The notes under the pieces: generated by a model | Told to the model about the DNA's origin: nothing | Database searches by the model: none | The model's input: the letters and a program-made list of their open reading frames with translations, nothing else | Assembly (NCBI RefSeq): GCF_008704555.1 | Contig: NZ_CP023702.1 | Coordinates: forward strand, 1,798,001 to 1,862,000 | Origin: Streptomyces nitrosporeus | Lineage (GTDB): Bacteria > Actinomycetota > Actinomycetes > Streptomycetales > Streptomycetaceae | Length of the DNA: 64,000 bases | Direction: 5' to 3' | Translations under genes and position numbers: made by a program | Shown: positions 9,056 to 17,850 of the stretch, piece after piece | How positions within the stretch are numbered: position 1 is the stretch's first letter | Layout of the letters: each line of letters starts with the position of its first letter

Positions 9056-11200
9056 TCAGCCCGTCGGGGCGGGTCGCTGGGCGCGGCTGACGTCGTACAC
9101 GCCCGGCACGTCGCGCATCGCTCTCATCAGGCCGGGCAGCCGTGCGGCGTCGGGGAGTTGGACGGTGTAGGTGTGCCGGACCCGCTGCTCGCTCGGCGGT
9201 TCCACGGTGGCCGAGACGATGGCCGCGTCGGCGGTGGCGATGGCCTCGGTGAGGTCGGCGAGCAGCCGGGGGCGTCCGAACGACTCGGCGACCAGGGTGA
9301 CCCGGAAGTCGGCGGCTCCGTCCCGGTCCGCGGCGTCGTCCCAGCGTGCCCCGACGGCCGCCCTGCTGACCTCCCGCATCCGCGAGACGGCCGCGCATTC
9401 CCGGCGGTGCACGGTGACGGCCCCGCCGCGCACGGCGAAGCCGGTGATCGCGTCGGGCGGCACGGGCGTGCAGCAGCCGGCGAGCCTGACCGGCGCGCCC
9501 GGGATGTCGACACGGACTCCCACCGCGCGCCCCGGGCCGCGCGGGTGGCCGGCCGCCGGGCCCTCCGGGGGCCTCCCCCGTCTGCCGGGCCCCGCGGGGC
9601 CGCTGCCCGGGGAGCCGGGGGCGCCGTCCGGGTGGGTTTCGAGCCATCCGGCGATCGCGATCCTGGCGGCGGGGGTACGGGCGTGGTCGAGCCACTGCGG
9701 CGAGGGCCCGGAGGACGCGTCCTGCGCGAGCAGCGGGCGTACGGTGTCGCCGTCGTTCAGGACGGTGCTGAGGGTGACCAGACGGCCGTTGACGTGTGCG
9801 CCGATACAGCCGTGGGCCGCTTCGCCGTACCGGGCGTACGCCGCGTCGACACAGCTGGCGCCGGCGGGCAGCGGGAGCGTCGTCCCGTCGGGGCCGAAGA
9901 CGGTGATCTCCCGGTTCTGGGCGAGGTCGTCGCGCAGGGTGGTCCAGAACGTGTCGGGGTCGGTGGCGGACTCCTGCCAGGTGAGGAGGCGTGAGAGCCA
10001 GCCCGGCCGGGTCGGGTCGGCCCGCTCGCCGTCGGCGGGTTCGGCCTGGGCGGGCGCGCCGCCGTCGTGGGCGTAGGGGTTTCCGAGCGCGACGACTCCG
10101 GCTTCGGCGACCTTGTGCATCCGGTGCGTGCGGATGAGGACTTCGGCGACGGCGCCCTCGGGTCCGACGACCGCGGTGTGCAGGGACTGGTAGAGGTTGA
10201 ACTTCGGGGCGGCGATGAAATCCTTGAACTCGGAGACGACCGGGGTGAAGCAGGTGTGCAGTTCACCCAGCACCGCGTAGCAGTCGGCGTCCTCCCCGAC
10301 CAGGACCAGCAGCCGCCCGAAGTCGGTCCCGCGCAGGTCGCCGCGTTTGCCGCGCACCCGGTGGACGGAGACGAAGTGGCGCGGCCTGATGAGGACTTCG
10401 GCACCGATCCCGGCCTCGCGCAGGGTGGTCCCGACGGCCTCCGCGATCTCGGCGAGCGGGTCCCGCCCGCCGCCCGCCGCGGCGATCAGCGCACGGGTGC
10501 CCTCGTACTCCGCCGGATGGAGGATGGCGAAGACCAGGTCCTCCAGCTCGGTCTTGAGCGCCTGCACGCCCAGGCGTTCGGCGAGCGGGATGAGGACGTC
10601 CCGGGTGACCTTGGCGATCCTGGCCTGCTTCTCGGGCCTCATGACACCGAGGGTGCGCATGTTGTGCAGCCGGTCGGCCAGCTTGATGGACATGACGCGT
10701 ACGTCGTTGCCGGTGGCGACGAGCATCTTGCGGAAGGTCTCGGGTTCGGCGGCGGCGCCGTAGTCGACCTTCTCCAGTTTGGTGACCCCGTCGACCAGAT
10801 AGGCGACCTCGTCGCCGAACCGCTCCCGGACCTGATCCAGCGTCACCTCGGTGTCCTCCACGGTGTCGTGGAGGAGGGAGGCCGTCAGAGTCGTGGTCTC
10901 GGCGCCGAGTTCGGCCAGGATCAGGGTCACGGCGAGCGGGTGGGTGATGTAGGGCTCGCCGCTCTTGCGTGTCTGGCCGCGGTGGGAGGACTCGGCGAGG
11001 ACGTAGGCCTTGTGCAGGACCGACAGGTCCGCGTCCGGATGGTGCGCCCGGTGGGCCTCCGCCACGTGTCCGATGGCGTCGGGCAGGCGGTCGCGGGCCA
11101 CCGGGCCGAGCACGGCGACCCTGCCGAGCCTGCGCAGATCGATCCGCGGGCGGCTGCGCTTGCGGGGGGGAGCACCTGGGTCGGTGGCCTCTGCGCTCAT
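9056..11200 (-). CDS. rshA: RelA/SpoT-family (p)ppGpp enzyme RshA
   Basis: A 714-residue long RSH protein. The HD hydrolase domain is intact (H87 in THPLAV, HD at 111-112, D176 in KLADRLHN, about 60-230). The synthetase region (about 240-380) keeps FKDFIAAPKFNLYQSLHT but is divergent: the motif normally read as DL-x-x-x-R is TDFGRLLVLV, with Leu replacing the Arg, and the ExQIRT motif reads EVLIRT. TGS (about 434-498) and a C-terminal ACT domain (about 625-705) follow. Streptomyces also carries RelA elsewhere; this is the second, RshA-type enzyme by position beside dapF and hflX. The ATG at 11198-11200 has a strong GGAGGTG SD. From sequence I would expect hydrolysis to dominate. Confidence 0.92.
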   Translation of the reverse strand: MSAEATDPGAPPRKRSRPRIDLRRLGRVAVLGPVARDRLPDAIGHVAEAHRAHHPDADLSVLHKAYVLAESSHRGQTRKSGEPYITHPLAVTLILAELGAETTTLTASLLHDTVEDTEVTLDQVRERFGDEVAYLVDGVTKLEKVDYGAAAEPETFRKMLVATGNDVRVMSIKLADRLHNMRTLGVMRPEKQARIAKVTRDVLIPLAERLGVQALKTELEDLVFAILHPAEYEGTRALIAAAGGGRDPLAEIAEAVGTTLREAGIGAEVLIRPRHFVSVHRVRGKRGDLRGTDFGRLLVLVGEDADCYAVLGELHTCFTPVVSEFKDFIAAPKFNLYQSLHTAVVGPEGAVAEVLIRTHRMHKVAEAGVVALGNPYAHDGGAPAQAEPADGERADPTRPGWLSRLLTWQESATDPDTFWTTLRDDLAQNREITVFGPDGTTLPLPAGASCVDAAYARYGEAAHGCIGAHVNGRLVTLSTVLNDGDTVRPLLAQDASSGPSPQWLDHARTPAARIAIAGWLETHPDGAPGSPGSGPAGPGRRGRPPEGPAAGHPRGPGRAVGVRVDIPGAPVRLAGCCTPVPPDAITGFAVRGGAVTVHRRECAAVSRMREVSRAAVGARWDDAADRDGAADFRVTLVAESFGRPRLLADLTEAIATADAAIVSATVEPPSEQRVRHTYTVQLPDAARLPGLMRAMRDVPGVYDVSRAQRPAPTG

Positions 11201-11266
11201 GGGGCACCTCCGGCGACGTCGACCGGCGGTGAGGGGGAGGCGGCTGTGCCTCCGGGCCGGTGCTTG

Positions 11267-11272
11267 ATGCTA
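11267..11272 (-). promoter_or_regulatory. candidate -10 element for rshA
   Basis: On the - strand the sequence reads TAGCAT at 11272-11267, about 70 bp upstream of the rshA start, matching the usual HrdB-type -10. A convincing -35 at the right spacing is not obvious, so this is tentative. Confidence 0.35.
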
Positions 11273-11341
11273 CCGAGCCCACCACGCGGAGCAGTCCACC
11301 TCTCGCCCAGCGTGAAACGGATCACCCATTCGAGCGAAGCT

Positions 11342-12214
11342 CTATCCGGCCATCGTTTCGATCCGGTCCATGTCGGCCACGCCCTCGGCGACGATCACCG
11401 CGGGGCCCGTCATCTCGACGGCGCCGTCCGGGTGTTCGGTGATCACCAGCGTGCCCCCGGGGAGGTCCACGGTGTATGTGACCGGCTCCCCGGTCAGCGC
11501 GGGGTCCGCGCCGTCACGGCGGGCGGCGGCGACGGCCACGGCGCAGGCGCCGGTACCGCAGGAGCGGGTCTCGCCGGAGCCGCGCTCGTGGACGCGCATC
11601 GCGACGTGACGGGGTCCCCGGTCCACCACGAACTCGATGTTGACCCCGTCCGGGTAGACGGACTCCGGGCTGAACCGCGGTACGGACCGCAGGTCCCCGG
11701 CGTGCGCCAGGTCGTCCACGAACGCGACGGCGTGCGGGTTGCCCATGCTGACGTTGCGGGCGTCCCAGGCGCGGCCGTCCACGGTCACGCGCACCCCTTC
11801 GTCCAGGAGCGCGGCGCGCCCCATGGAAACGGTGACGTCGCCGTCCCCGGAGAGGCGCACCCGCTTGACGCCGCCCCGGGTCGCGACGGCCAGGCCGCCG
11901 TCCCCGGCGAGGCCGGCGCGCTGGAGGTAACGGGCGAAGACGCGCACGCCGTTGCCGCACATCTCGGCGACCGAGCCGTCGGCGTTGCGGTAGTCCATGA
12001 ACCACTCGGCCGTGTCCGCCATGTGCCGGGCGTCCGGGTGGGCGGCGGACCGCACGACGTGCAGCAGGCCGTCGCCGCCGATGCCCGCCCGCCGGTCGCA
12101 GAGCCGGGCGACGGCGGAGGCCGGCAGGTCCACGGTGTTGTCGGGGTCGGGAACGATCACGAAGTCGTTCTCGGTGCCGTGGCCCTTGAGGAAGGCGATC
12201 TGTGCGGTGCTCAC
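11342..12214 (-). CDS. dapF: diaminopimelate epimerase
   Basis: Converts LL- to meso-diaminopimelate for lysine and, in Streptomyces, LL/meso-DAP pools of the cell wall. The two catalytic cysteines are present: C86 in EMCGNGVR and C219 in SCGTGACAV. N-terminal GTENDFVIV and MGNPHAV also match the family, and 290 residues is normal. GTG start at 12212-12214. It lies 141 bp upstream of rshA in the same direction and is preceded by a repeat-rich gap. Confidence 0.96.
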   Translation of the reverse strand: MSTAQIAFLKGHGTENDFVIVPDPDNTVDLPASAVARLCDRRAGIGGDGLLHVVRSAAHPDARHMADTAEWFMDYRNADGSVAEMCGNGVRVFARYLQRAGLAGDGGLAVATRGGVKRVRLSGDGDVTVSMGRAALLDEGVRVTVDGRAWDARNVSMGNPHAVAFVDDLAHAGDLRSVPRFSPESVYPDGVNIEFVVDRGPRHVAMRVHERGSGETRSCGTGACAVAVAAARRDGADPALTGEPVTYTVDLPGGTLVITEHPDGAVEMTGPAVIVAEGVADMDRIETMAG

Positions 12215-12285
12215 GGTCCCACTGTACGAGGTGGCGGTGACGGCCCGTGGTCCCGGGCGCCCCGGGGCCGGACGGCCGGAGGTCC

Positions 12286-12398
12286 GTGCCGCGGGCAGGC
12301 CGCGCTCGGTGCTTCCGTGCCGTGGTCAGGCCGCGCGCCGCCGTGCTCGGTGCTTCCGTGCCGCGGGCAGACCGCGCGCCGCCGTGCTCAGTGCTGGA
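12286..12398. repeat. imperfect ~41-bp tandem repeat, three copies
   Basis: Three head-to-tail copies begin with GTGCCG at about 12286, 12317 and 12358, each containing a CGGTGCTTCC or CAGTGCTGG segment and a GGCCGCGC core. The first copy is shortened by about 10 bp. The third runs across the stop codon of the downstream membrane protein gene, so the repeat grew at a gene end. Confidence 0.7.
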
Positions 12399-12855
12399 GC
12401 CGGGCCACGCGCCAGACCGCGAGGGCGACCAGCACGGCGCCCAGCGCCACGTACAGGGCGACCATGCGCCAGTCGGGGCGCTCGGCCGATCCCCTGGCCG
12501 GCAGGCCGGGCCAGGTGTGCCCCACCCGCCGCGCCGCCATCATGCCCCAGCCGGCCGCGCAGCCGCTGATCAGCAGGCCCAGCATCGCCACGATGGCACC
12601 GCCGTCGCCGACCTCGAAGGCGAGGGGGAAGGCGAACATCAGGGAGCCGAGCGCGGACAGCACCACGATGGGCGCGAGCTGCCAGATCCGGAGCCGGCGG
12701 GCGGGCCGGAGCTCGACCTCGACCTCGGGGGCCACGTCATGGGCCTCGGGGGTCGCCTCGTGCTCCTCGGTCCCGGGCCCGTCAGGGCTCAGGTGCCCTG
12801 TCCGGTGCTCCGTACCCGGTGCGTCCCGGTCTGTGTCGCGAGGGCCGGCCTCCAT
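12388..12855 (-). CDS. small membrane protein of unknown function
   Basis: A 155-residue protein with an acidic, flexible N-terminal half (EHRTGHLSPDGPGTEEHEATPEAH) and then three hydrophobic segments: IWQLAPIVVLSALGSLMFAFPL, GGAIVAMLGLLISGCAAGWGMMA and MVALYVALGAVLVALAVW. I chose the ATG at 12853-12855 because GGGGAGGG lies about 9 nt upstream; an in-frame GTG at 12912 would add 19 residues but lacks an SD. It sits between miaA and dapF, same direction. No family recognised; no function claimed. Confidence 0.75.
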   Translation of the reverse strand: MEAGPRDTDRDAPGTEHRTGHLSPDGPGTEEHEATPEAHDVAPEVEVELRPARRLRIWQLAPIVVLSALGSLMFAFPLAFEVGDGGAIVAMLGLLISGCAAGWGMMAARRVGHTWPGLPARGSAERPDWRMVALYVALGAVLVALAVWRVARLQH

Positions 12856-12962
12856 CGCCACACGCCCTCCCCACTCGGACTCCACTGGTCGATCGATGCT
12901 CGATGATGGCACGCTCGCGGGCGCCGATATGACAGGCGGGGCTTCCCGATGCCATCACGTGA

Positions 12963-13901
12963 TCAGGCTGTAACCGCTCGTTCGACCAACGTCATGGCCA
13001 GCTCCGGGAGTTCCCGGCGCCGGTCCTCACCGCCGTCCAGCCACCGCACGCGCGGGTCGCGGCGGAACCAGGAATCCTGACGGCGCGCGAAGCGTTTGGT
13101 GGCGCGCACGGTTTCGGCGCGCGCCTCCTGTTCGGTGCACTCCCCCGCCAGCGCGGCGAGGACCTGCTGGTAGCCGAGCGCCCGGGACGCGGTCCGCCCC
13201 TCCCGCAGGCCCAGGGCCTCCAGCCTGCGCACCTCGTCCACCAGCCCGGCCTCCCACATCCGGTCCACCCGGGCGCTGATCCGGGCGTCCAGTTCGGGAC
13301 GCCCGACGTCCACCCCGATCTGCACGGCGTCGTACACCGGCTTCTCGCCCGGCAGGTTGGCGGTGAAGGGCTTGCCGGTGATCTCGATGACCTCCAGCGC
13401 GCGGACGATCCGCCGCCCGTTGCCGGCCAGGATGGCGCGGGCCGCGGGCGGGTCCACCTCCGCCAGCCGCGCGTGCAGGGCGCCGGGGCCGCCGAGGGCC
13501 AGTTCCTGTTCGAGCCGGGCGCGCACCTCCGGGTCGGTACCGGGGAAATCGAGGGCGTCGACGGCGCCCTTCACGTAGAGCCCGGAACCGCCCACGAGGA
13601 TCGGCGTGCGGCCCTCGGCGAGCAGCCGGTCGATCTCGGCGCGTGCCCGTCTCTGGTACTCGGCGACGCTGGCGGCCTCGGTGACGTCCCAGATGTCCAG
13701 CAGATGGTGCGGGACGTCCCCGCGCTCGGCCGGTGTCAGTTTGGCCGTGCCGATGTCCATGCCGCGGTAGAGCTGCATGGAGTCCGCGTTGACCACTTCC
13801 CCGCCGAGCCGCTGGGCGAGGAACACCCCGAGGTCGGACTTCCCGGCTGCGGTGGGGCCGACGACGGTGATGACGCGCGGGGCGGGGGCTGGTGTGCTCA
13901 C
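12963..13901 (-). CDS. miaA: tRNA dimethylallyltransferase
   Basis: Adds the dimethylallyl group to A37 of tRNAs reading UNN codons, the step before MiaB. The 312-residue protein begins with the P-loop GPTAAGKSDLG (about 15-25) and contains NADSMQLYRGMDIGTAK, VGGSGLYVKG and the GYQQVLAAL helix typical of MiaA. The GTG at 13899-13901 gives the usual length. Its partner miaB lies 1.3 kb upstream, separated by the antitoxin-like and LigB-like genes. Confidence 0.96.
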   Translation of the reverse strand: MSTPAPAPRVITVVGPTAAGKSDLGVFLAQRLGGEVVNADSMQLYRGMDIGTAKLTPAERGDVPHHLLDIWDVTEAASVAEYQRRARAEIDRLLAEGRTPILVGGSGLYVKGAVDALDFPGTDPEVRARLEQELALGGPGALHARLAEVDPPAARAILAGNGRRIVRALEVIEITGKPFTANLPGEKPVYDAVQIGVDVGRPELDARISARVDRMWEAGLVDEVRRLEALGLREGRTASRALGYQQVLAALAGECTEQEARAETVRATKRFARRQDSWFRRDPRVRWLDGGEDRRRELPELAMTLVERAVTA

Positions 13902-13999
13902 CGGGACAGTGTCCCAAACTCCGGGAGGCCGCCGGACGCGCGGGAGGCGGACCGCGGCTGCGGGGCGGGGGACGCGCGTTTCGCCCGCTCACGGGTAAA

Positions 14000-14011
14000 A
14001 TGTGATCACAT
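14000..14011. promoter_or_regulatory. 12-bp perfect palindrome ATGTGATCACAT before the antitoxin-like gene
   Basis: ATGTGATCACAT is fully self-complementary and lies 23 bp upstream of the antitoxin-like ATG, overlapping a possible -10 (TAAAAT, 13996-14001). The half-site TGTGA resembles CRP-family half sites, but the spacing is shorter than the usual TGTGA-N6-TCACA. A dimeric repressor operator is plausible. Confidence 0.5.
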
Positions 14012-14034
14012 CCCACCAGCACGGAAGGTGACCC

Positions 14035-14271
14035 ATGGGTTTCCTGGACAGCCTGAAGGCCAAGCTGGACCCGGCCAGGGACAAGGTCGGTGACCTCGCG
14101 CAGCAGCACGGGTCCAAGATCGACCAGGGTCTCGACAAGGCCGCGCGCACGGTCGATCAGCGGACCAAGGGCAAATACAGCGACAGGATCGTGTCCGGCA
14201 CCCAGAAGGCCAAGGACGCGATCGACCGCCTGGGGCAGAAGAAGGACGGCGGGTCTCCCCCGGCCGCCTGA
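14035..14271 (+). CDS. MT0933-like antitoxin family protein
   Basis: A 78-residue, lysine/aspartate-rich, highly helical protein (MGFLDSLKAKLDPARDKVGDL, VDQRTKGKYSDRIVSGTQKAKDAIDRL) of the actinobacterial family annotated as MT0933/Rv0909-like antitoxin. The ATG at 14035 follows GGAAGGTGA. The usual partner, a small toxin, is not next to it: miaA diverges on one side and a LigB-like gene converges on the other. The family name may therefore be misleading here, and the amphipathic repeats could equally be a stress or membrane-associated helix. A palindrome precedes it and a 14-bp hairpin follows. Confidence 0.8.
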   Translation: MGFLDSLKAKLDPARDKVGDLAQQHGSKIDQGLDKAARTVDQRTKGKYSDRIVSGTQKAKDAIDRLGQKKDGGSPPAA

Positions 14272-14290
14272 TCCGGGCGGCGGTACGGCC

Positions 14291-14323
14291 GAGGGCCGTG
14301 GAGCGGAGGGCTCCACGGCCCTC
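14291..14323. terminator. hairpin terminator after antitoxin-like gene
   Basis: A perfect 14-bp stem (gagggccgtggagc at 14291-14304, complement at 14310-14323) with a 5-nt loop, between the convergent antitoxin-like gene and the LigB-like gene. Confidence 0.85.
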
Positions 14324-14353
14324 CGCCGTGTCACGGCCACCCGGGCCGCTCCG

Positions 14354-15076
14354 TCAGGACCAGGCCGCGACGAGGTATCCCACGCCGTAGGGGGCGTCCT
14401 CGTGGAGCAGCCGTCCGCCGAGCCCGGCCCCCTCGGCCGCGCCCGCCAGCACCTGCCAGGGCGCACGGCCCGCGGCCTTGACCTCCCGGGCCGAGGCCGC
14501 GTCCAGCGCGGCCAGCGCCGGGAGGTCTGCGGCGCCCAGGGCGCGGGCCGCCTCCGCGTCGAAATCCAGCGCCCGCGGGTGGAGGTAGCCGGGCGACTTG
14601 ACCGTGCGGCAGGCGCTTCCGTCCCCCATCACCAGCATGGCCACCCGGTCCGCCCGCGCCCCCAGCTCCCGCCCGGCCCGGGCGCAGTCGCCGGGGGCCA
14701 GCGACTCCTCGATCCCGAGGCCCTCCACCGGGGCGCCGTTCCACCCGGTGTGCTCCAGCAGCCAGGCGCCGACGGCCAGGGACGCCGGGAGCGGCCGGGG
14801 CCGGGCGGCCGCTGTGCCGGGAGCGCCTTCGCCCAGCCGTACGGTCAGCCCGACACCGAACCCGGCGAACGAGCCGGGCGACCCGGCCGGGAACGGGCCG
14901 CGCCCGTCCGGGCCCGCGGGCCCGGCCACGATCAGCAGGTCGGGCCGCGCCGCGGCCAGCACCCCCACCGCGTCGGTGCACGCGTCACGCGCGGCGTCGA
15001 GTTCGGGGGCGGCTCCGGCGGCCACCTGGGGCACCAGGAGCGGCGGGCAGGGGCAGACGGCGGCGGCGACAAGCAT
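14354..15076 (-). CDS. class III extradiol dioxygenase (LigB)-like protein
   Basis: A 240-residue member of the LigB/MEMO-like fold widespread next to miaA/miaB in Streptomyces. Visible features are MLVAAAVCPCPPLLVPQVA at the N-terminus, RPDLLIVAGPAGPDG, VAMLVMGDGSACRTVKSPGYLHPRALDFD and the C-terminal LLHEDAPYGVGYLVAAW. The iron-ligand pattern of true LigB enzymes is not obvious, so catalytic activity on aromatics is doubtful. ATG start at 15074-15076, 87 bp after the miaB stop in the same direction. The role is unknown; its constant neighbours suggest a housekeeping link rather than aromatic degradation. Confidence 0.75.
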   Translation of the reverse strand: MLVAAAVCPCPPLLVPQVAAGAAPELDAARDACTDAVGVLAAARPDLLIVAGPAGPDGRGPFPAGSPGSFAGFGVGLTVRLGEGAPGTAAARPRPLPASLAVGAWLLEHTGWNGAPVEGLGIEESLAPGDCARAGRELGARADRVAMLVMGDGSACRTVKSPGYLHPRALDFDAEAARALGAADLPALAALDAASAREVKAAGRAPWQVLAGAAEGAGLGGRLLHEDAPYGVGYLVAAWS

Positions 15077-15163
15077 GCCGGTCAGCGTACTGCCGGCGGG
15101 CCGGGGGAAGGCTGCCCGGGACCCGGTCCCCGCGCCCGCCGGCCGTACGGGGCGGGCGGCGGG

Positions 15164-16684
15164 TCAGTCGCAGCCGCACCCCGGGGCGGCCGCGGCGGGC
15201 AGCGGCGCCGGGGCCCCGATGCCGGGGAGGCCCAGCATCACTCCGGCGGGCTTGGCCCCGGCGGCCCCGGCGCGCTTCTCCCAGGCGTCGCCCGACCGGG
15301 TGCGGCGCACTCCCGCCGGCTCGCCCTCGGCGAGCAGGTGGTGCGGGGCGGCGTAGGTGACCTCGACGGTCACCACGTCGCCGGGGCGCGCGTCCTGGGC
15401 GGGCTTGGTGAAGTGGACCAGGCGGTTGTCCGGGGCGCGCCCGGAGAGGCGGTGGGTGGCGCCGTCCTTGCGTCCCTCGCCCTCGGCGACCATGACGTCC
15501 AGGGTGCGGCCGACCTGCTTCTTGTTCTCCTCCCAGGAGATCGCCTCCTGGAGGGCGGACAGGCGCATGTAGCGCTCCTGGACGACCTCCTTGGGGATCT
15601 GCCCCTCCATGCCGGCCGCCGGTGTCCCGGGGCGCTTGGAGTACTGGAAGGTGAAGGCGTTGGCGAACCGCGCCTCACGCACCGTGTGCATCGTCTGCTC
15701 GAAGTCCTCCTCGGTCTCCCCGGGGAAGCCGACGATGATGTCGGTGGAGATGGCGGCGTCGGGCATGGCCGCCCGCACCTTCTCGATGATCCCGAGGAAG
15801 CGTTCCTGTCGGTAGGAGCGGCGCATGGCCCTGAGGATCCGGTCCGAGCCGGACTGGAGCGGCATGTGGAGCTGGGGCATGACGTTGGGCGTCTCGGCCA
15901 TCGCCGCGATCACGTCGTCGGTGAAGTCGCGCGGGTGGGGCGAGGTGAAGCGGACCCGCTCCAGGCCCTCGACGGCGCCGCAGGCGCGCAGCAGCTTCGA
16001 GAATGCCTCGCGGTCGCCGATGTCCGACCCGTAGGCGTTCACGTTCTGGCCGAGGAGTGTGATCTCGCTGACACCCTCGGCGACGAGGGCCTCGACCTCG
16101 GCGAGGATGTCGCCGGTGCGCCGGTCCTTCTCCTTGCCGCGCAGCGCCGGGACGATGCAGAAGGTGCAGGTGTTGTTGCAGCCCACCGAGATCGAGACCC
16201 ACGCCGCGTACGCGGACTCGCGGCGGGTCGGCAGCGTGGAGGGGAATGCCTCCAGGGACTCGGCGATCTCGACCTGCGCCTCCTCCTGGACCCGGGCGCG
16301 CTCCAGGAGCACCGGCAGCTTGCCGATGTTGTGGGTGCCGAAGACGACGTCGACCCAGGGGGCGCGCTGGACGATGGTGTCGCGGTCCTTCTGCGCCAGG
16401 CAGCCGCCGACGGCGATCTGCATCCCGGGGCGCTTCGTCTTCATCGGGGCGAGCCGTCCGAGGTTGCCGTACAGCTTGTTGTCGGCGTTCTCGCGTACGG
16501 CGCAGGTGTTGAAGACGACGACGTCGGCGTCGCCGTCGGAGCCCTCGGGGGCGCGGACGTATCCGGCGTCCTCCAGCAGCCCCGACAAGCGTTCGGAGTC
16601 GTGGACGTTCATCTGGCACCCGTAGGTGCGCACTTCGTAGCTCTTCTGGACGTCCACTGCTTCGCTCCGGTTGCCGCTGGTCAT
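15164..16684 (-). CDS. miaB: tRNA-2-methylthio-N6-dimethylallyladenosine synthase
   Basis: Radical-SAM methylthiotransferase that adds the methylthio group to i6A37. The 506-residue protein carries the MTTase-domain cysteines C23 (YGCQMN), C61 (NTCAVRE) and C95 (GGCLAQ) that bind the second 4Fe-4S cluster, and the radical-SAM triad C169, C173, C176 in [15 protein letters not shown] domain follows, then a cysteine-containing alanine/proline-rich tail ending in GCGCD. ATG start at 16682-16684. It is divergent from the TAXI protein gene. Confidence 0.96.
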   Translation of the reverse strand: MTSGNRSEAVDVQKSYEVRTYGCQMNVHDSERLSGLLEDAGYVRAPEGSDGDADVVVFNTCAVRENADNKLYGNLGRLAPMKTKRPGMQIAVGGCLAQKDRDTIVQRAPWVDVVFGTHNIGKLPVLLERARVQEEAQVEIAESLEAFPSTLPTRRESAYAAWVSISVGCNNTCTFCIVPALRGKEKDRRTGDILAEVEALVAEGVSEITLLGQNVNAYGSDIGDREAFSKLLRACGAVEGLERVRFTSPHPRDFTDDVIAAMAETPNVMPQLHMPLQSGSDRILRAMRRSYRQERFLGIIEKVRAAMPDAAISTDIIVGFPGETEEDFEQTMHTVREARFANAFTFQYSKRPGTPAAGMEGQIPKEVVQERYMRLSALQEAISWEENKKQVGRTLDVMVAEGEGRKDGATHRLSGRAPDNRLVHFTKPAQDARPGDVVTVEVTYAAPHHLLAEGEPAGVRRTRSGDAWEKRAGAAGAKPAGVMLGLPGIGAPAPLPAAAAPGCGCD

Positions 16685-16782
16685 GGGACAAGGGTAGGCG
16701 GTGGCGGGGGCCTTCCCGTCTCCGGAGCCCCGGGCGGCCTCCGGCCTGGTCAGGACGGGTCCCGGGCTGGCAGGATCGCCCC

Positions 16783-17781
16783 ATGCTGCCCGCGCTGTCC
16801 CGTCCGGCCCGCCGGCGCGCCGCCCAGGGGGGCGCCGCGGCGGCTCTCGTGCTCGGGCTGCTGCTGTGGTGGGTGCTCCCGCTCGGGGAGCCCGAGCCGA
16901 GCGGCTCCCTCACCTTCTCCACCGGGGTGCCGAGCGGGGTGTACCAGCGGTACGGGCAGCGGCTCGAAGGAGCGCTGGCCAAGGACATGCCGAAGGTGTC
17001 CATACAGCTGCGGACCAGCGAGGGCTCGCAGGAGAACCTCGAACGGGTGGCGACCGGTGAGGCCGACTTCACCATCGCCACCGCCGACGCCGTGGCGACC
17101 TATCTGCAGAGCGGCCGGCCCGGCGGCGCGCGCCTGCGCGGCTGCGTGCGCCTGTACGACGACTACATACAGCTGGTCGTGCCGAAGGACTCCGGCGTCC
17201 GGGAGGTCGCCGACCTGCGGGGGAAGCGGGTCGGGGTCGGCCAGAAGGGTTCGGGGGTCCTGCTCGTCGCGGACCGGCTGATGAAGGCGGCGGGCATCGA
17301 TCCGGTGGCGGACATCCGCCCGGTCGAGGCGGGCATCGACACGATGCCCCAGCGGCTGGCGGACGGGGAGCTGGACGCCTTCTTCTGGTCCGGGGGGCTG
17401 CCGACCGGTGCGGTGGAGGACCTCTCGCAGCGGTTCGCCGTGCGTCTGGTGCCGCTGGCCGACGAGCTGGTCGGCAAGCTCCAGGCGGCCGGCGGATCGA
17501 CGCGCCACTACCGTTCGGCCGTGATGCCGGCGGACGCCTACCACCACGCCCAGCAGGGGCAGGCGGTGCGTACGGTGGCCGTCGCCAACCTGCTGATCAC
17601 CACCGACCGCACCGATCCGCTGATGACCGAGGCGTTCACCCGGACCGTGATCGACAGCCGTGACCGCATCGGGCGCGAGGTGCACGCGGCACAGCTGGTG
17701 GACCTGCGTACGGCCATCTACACCGATCCGCTGCCGCTGCACGAAGGGGCCAGGCGCTACTACCGCTCGGCCAAGCCCTGA
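16783..17781 (+). CDS. TAXI-family TRAP transporter solute-binding protein (orphan)
   Basis: A 332-residue extracytoplasmic binding protein. One N-terminal hydrophobic segment ([20 protein letters not shown], about 16-35) would anchor or export it. The mature part shows the TAXI pattern: [61 protein letters not shown] and [21 protein letters not shown] proteins normally work with a fused 4TM-12TM permease; none is present nearby, since miaB diverges on the left and a histidine kinase gene converges on the right. The ATG at 16783 is the natural start. It may serve a remote permease or act as a sensory ligand-binding protein. Confidence 0.85.
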   Translation: MLPALSRPARRRAAQGGAAAALVLGLLLWWVLPLGEPEPSGSLTFSTGVPSGVYQRYGQRLEGALAKDMPKVSIQLRTSEGSQENLERVATGEADFTIATADAVATYLQSGRPGGARLRGCVRLYDDYIQLVVPKDSGVREVADLRGKRVGVGQKGSGVLLVADRLMKAAGIDPVADIRPVEAGIDTMPQRLADGELDAFFWSGGLPTGAVEDLSQRFAVRLVPLADELVGKLQAAGGSTRHYRSAVMPADAYHHAQQGQAVRTVAVANLLITTDRTDPLMTEAFTRTVIDSRDRIGREVHAAQLVDLRTAIYTDPLPLHEGARRYYRSAKP

Positions 17782-17791
17782 CCCGCCCGCC

Positions 17792-17838
17792 CGAAGCCCC
17801 GGACGGCAGGGGCCCGGCTGGCGGTGCCCGGGTCTTCG
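17792..17838. terminator. hairpin between convergent TAXI gene and sensor kinase
   Basis: An 11-bp stem (cgaagccccgg at 17792-17802 with ccgggtcttcg at 17828-17838, one mismatch) around a GC-rich loop, in the 69-bp convergent gap. Confidence 0.6.
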
Positions 17839-17850
17839 GAGCACGCCCTC

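Noticed and set aside
5758..9090. 1110-codon open frame on the + strand opposite hflX and the M1 peptidase gene
   Set aside because: GC-rich antisense frame running through two unrelated genes and a terminator; product is low-complexity.
10067..12973. Long + strand frame opposite rshA and dapF
   Set aside because: Antisense shadow of two well-supported genes.
14001..14010. TGTGATCACA as a true CRP site
   Set aside because: Half-sites abut without the 6-bp spacer of CRP sites; kept only as a generic palindrome.
14090..17281. Long + strand frame covering the LigB-like and miaB genes
   Set aside because: Antisense shadow; crosses several gene boundaries and a hairpin terminator.
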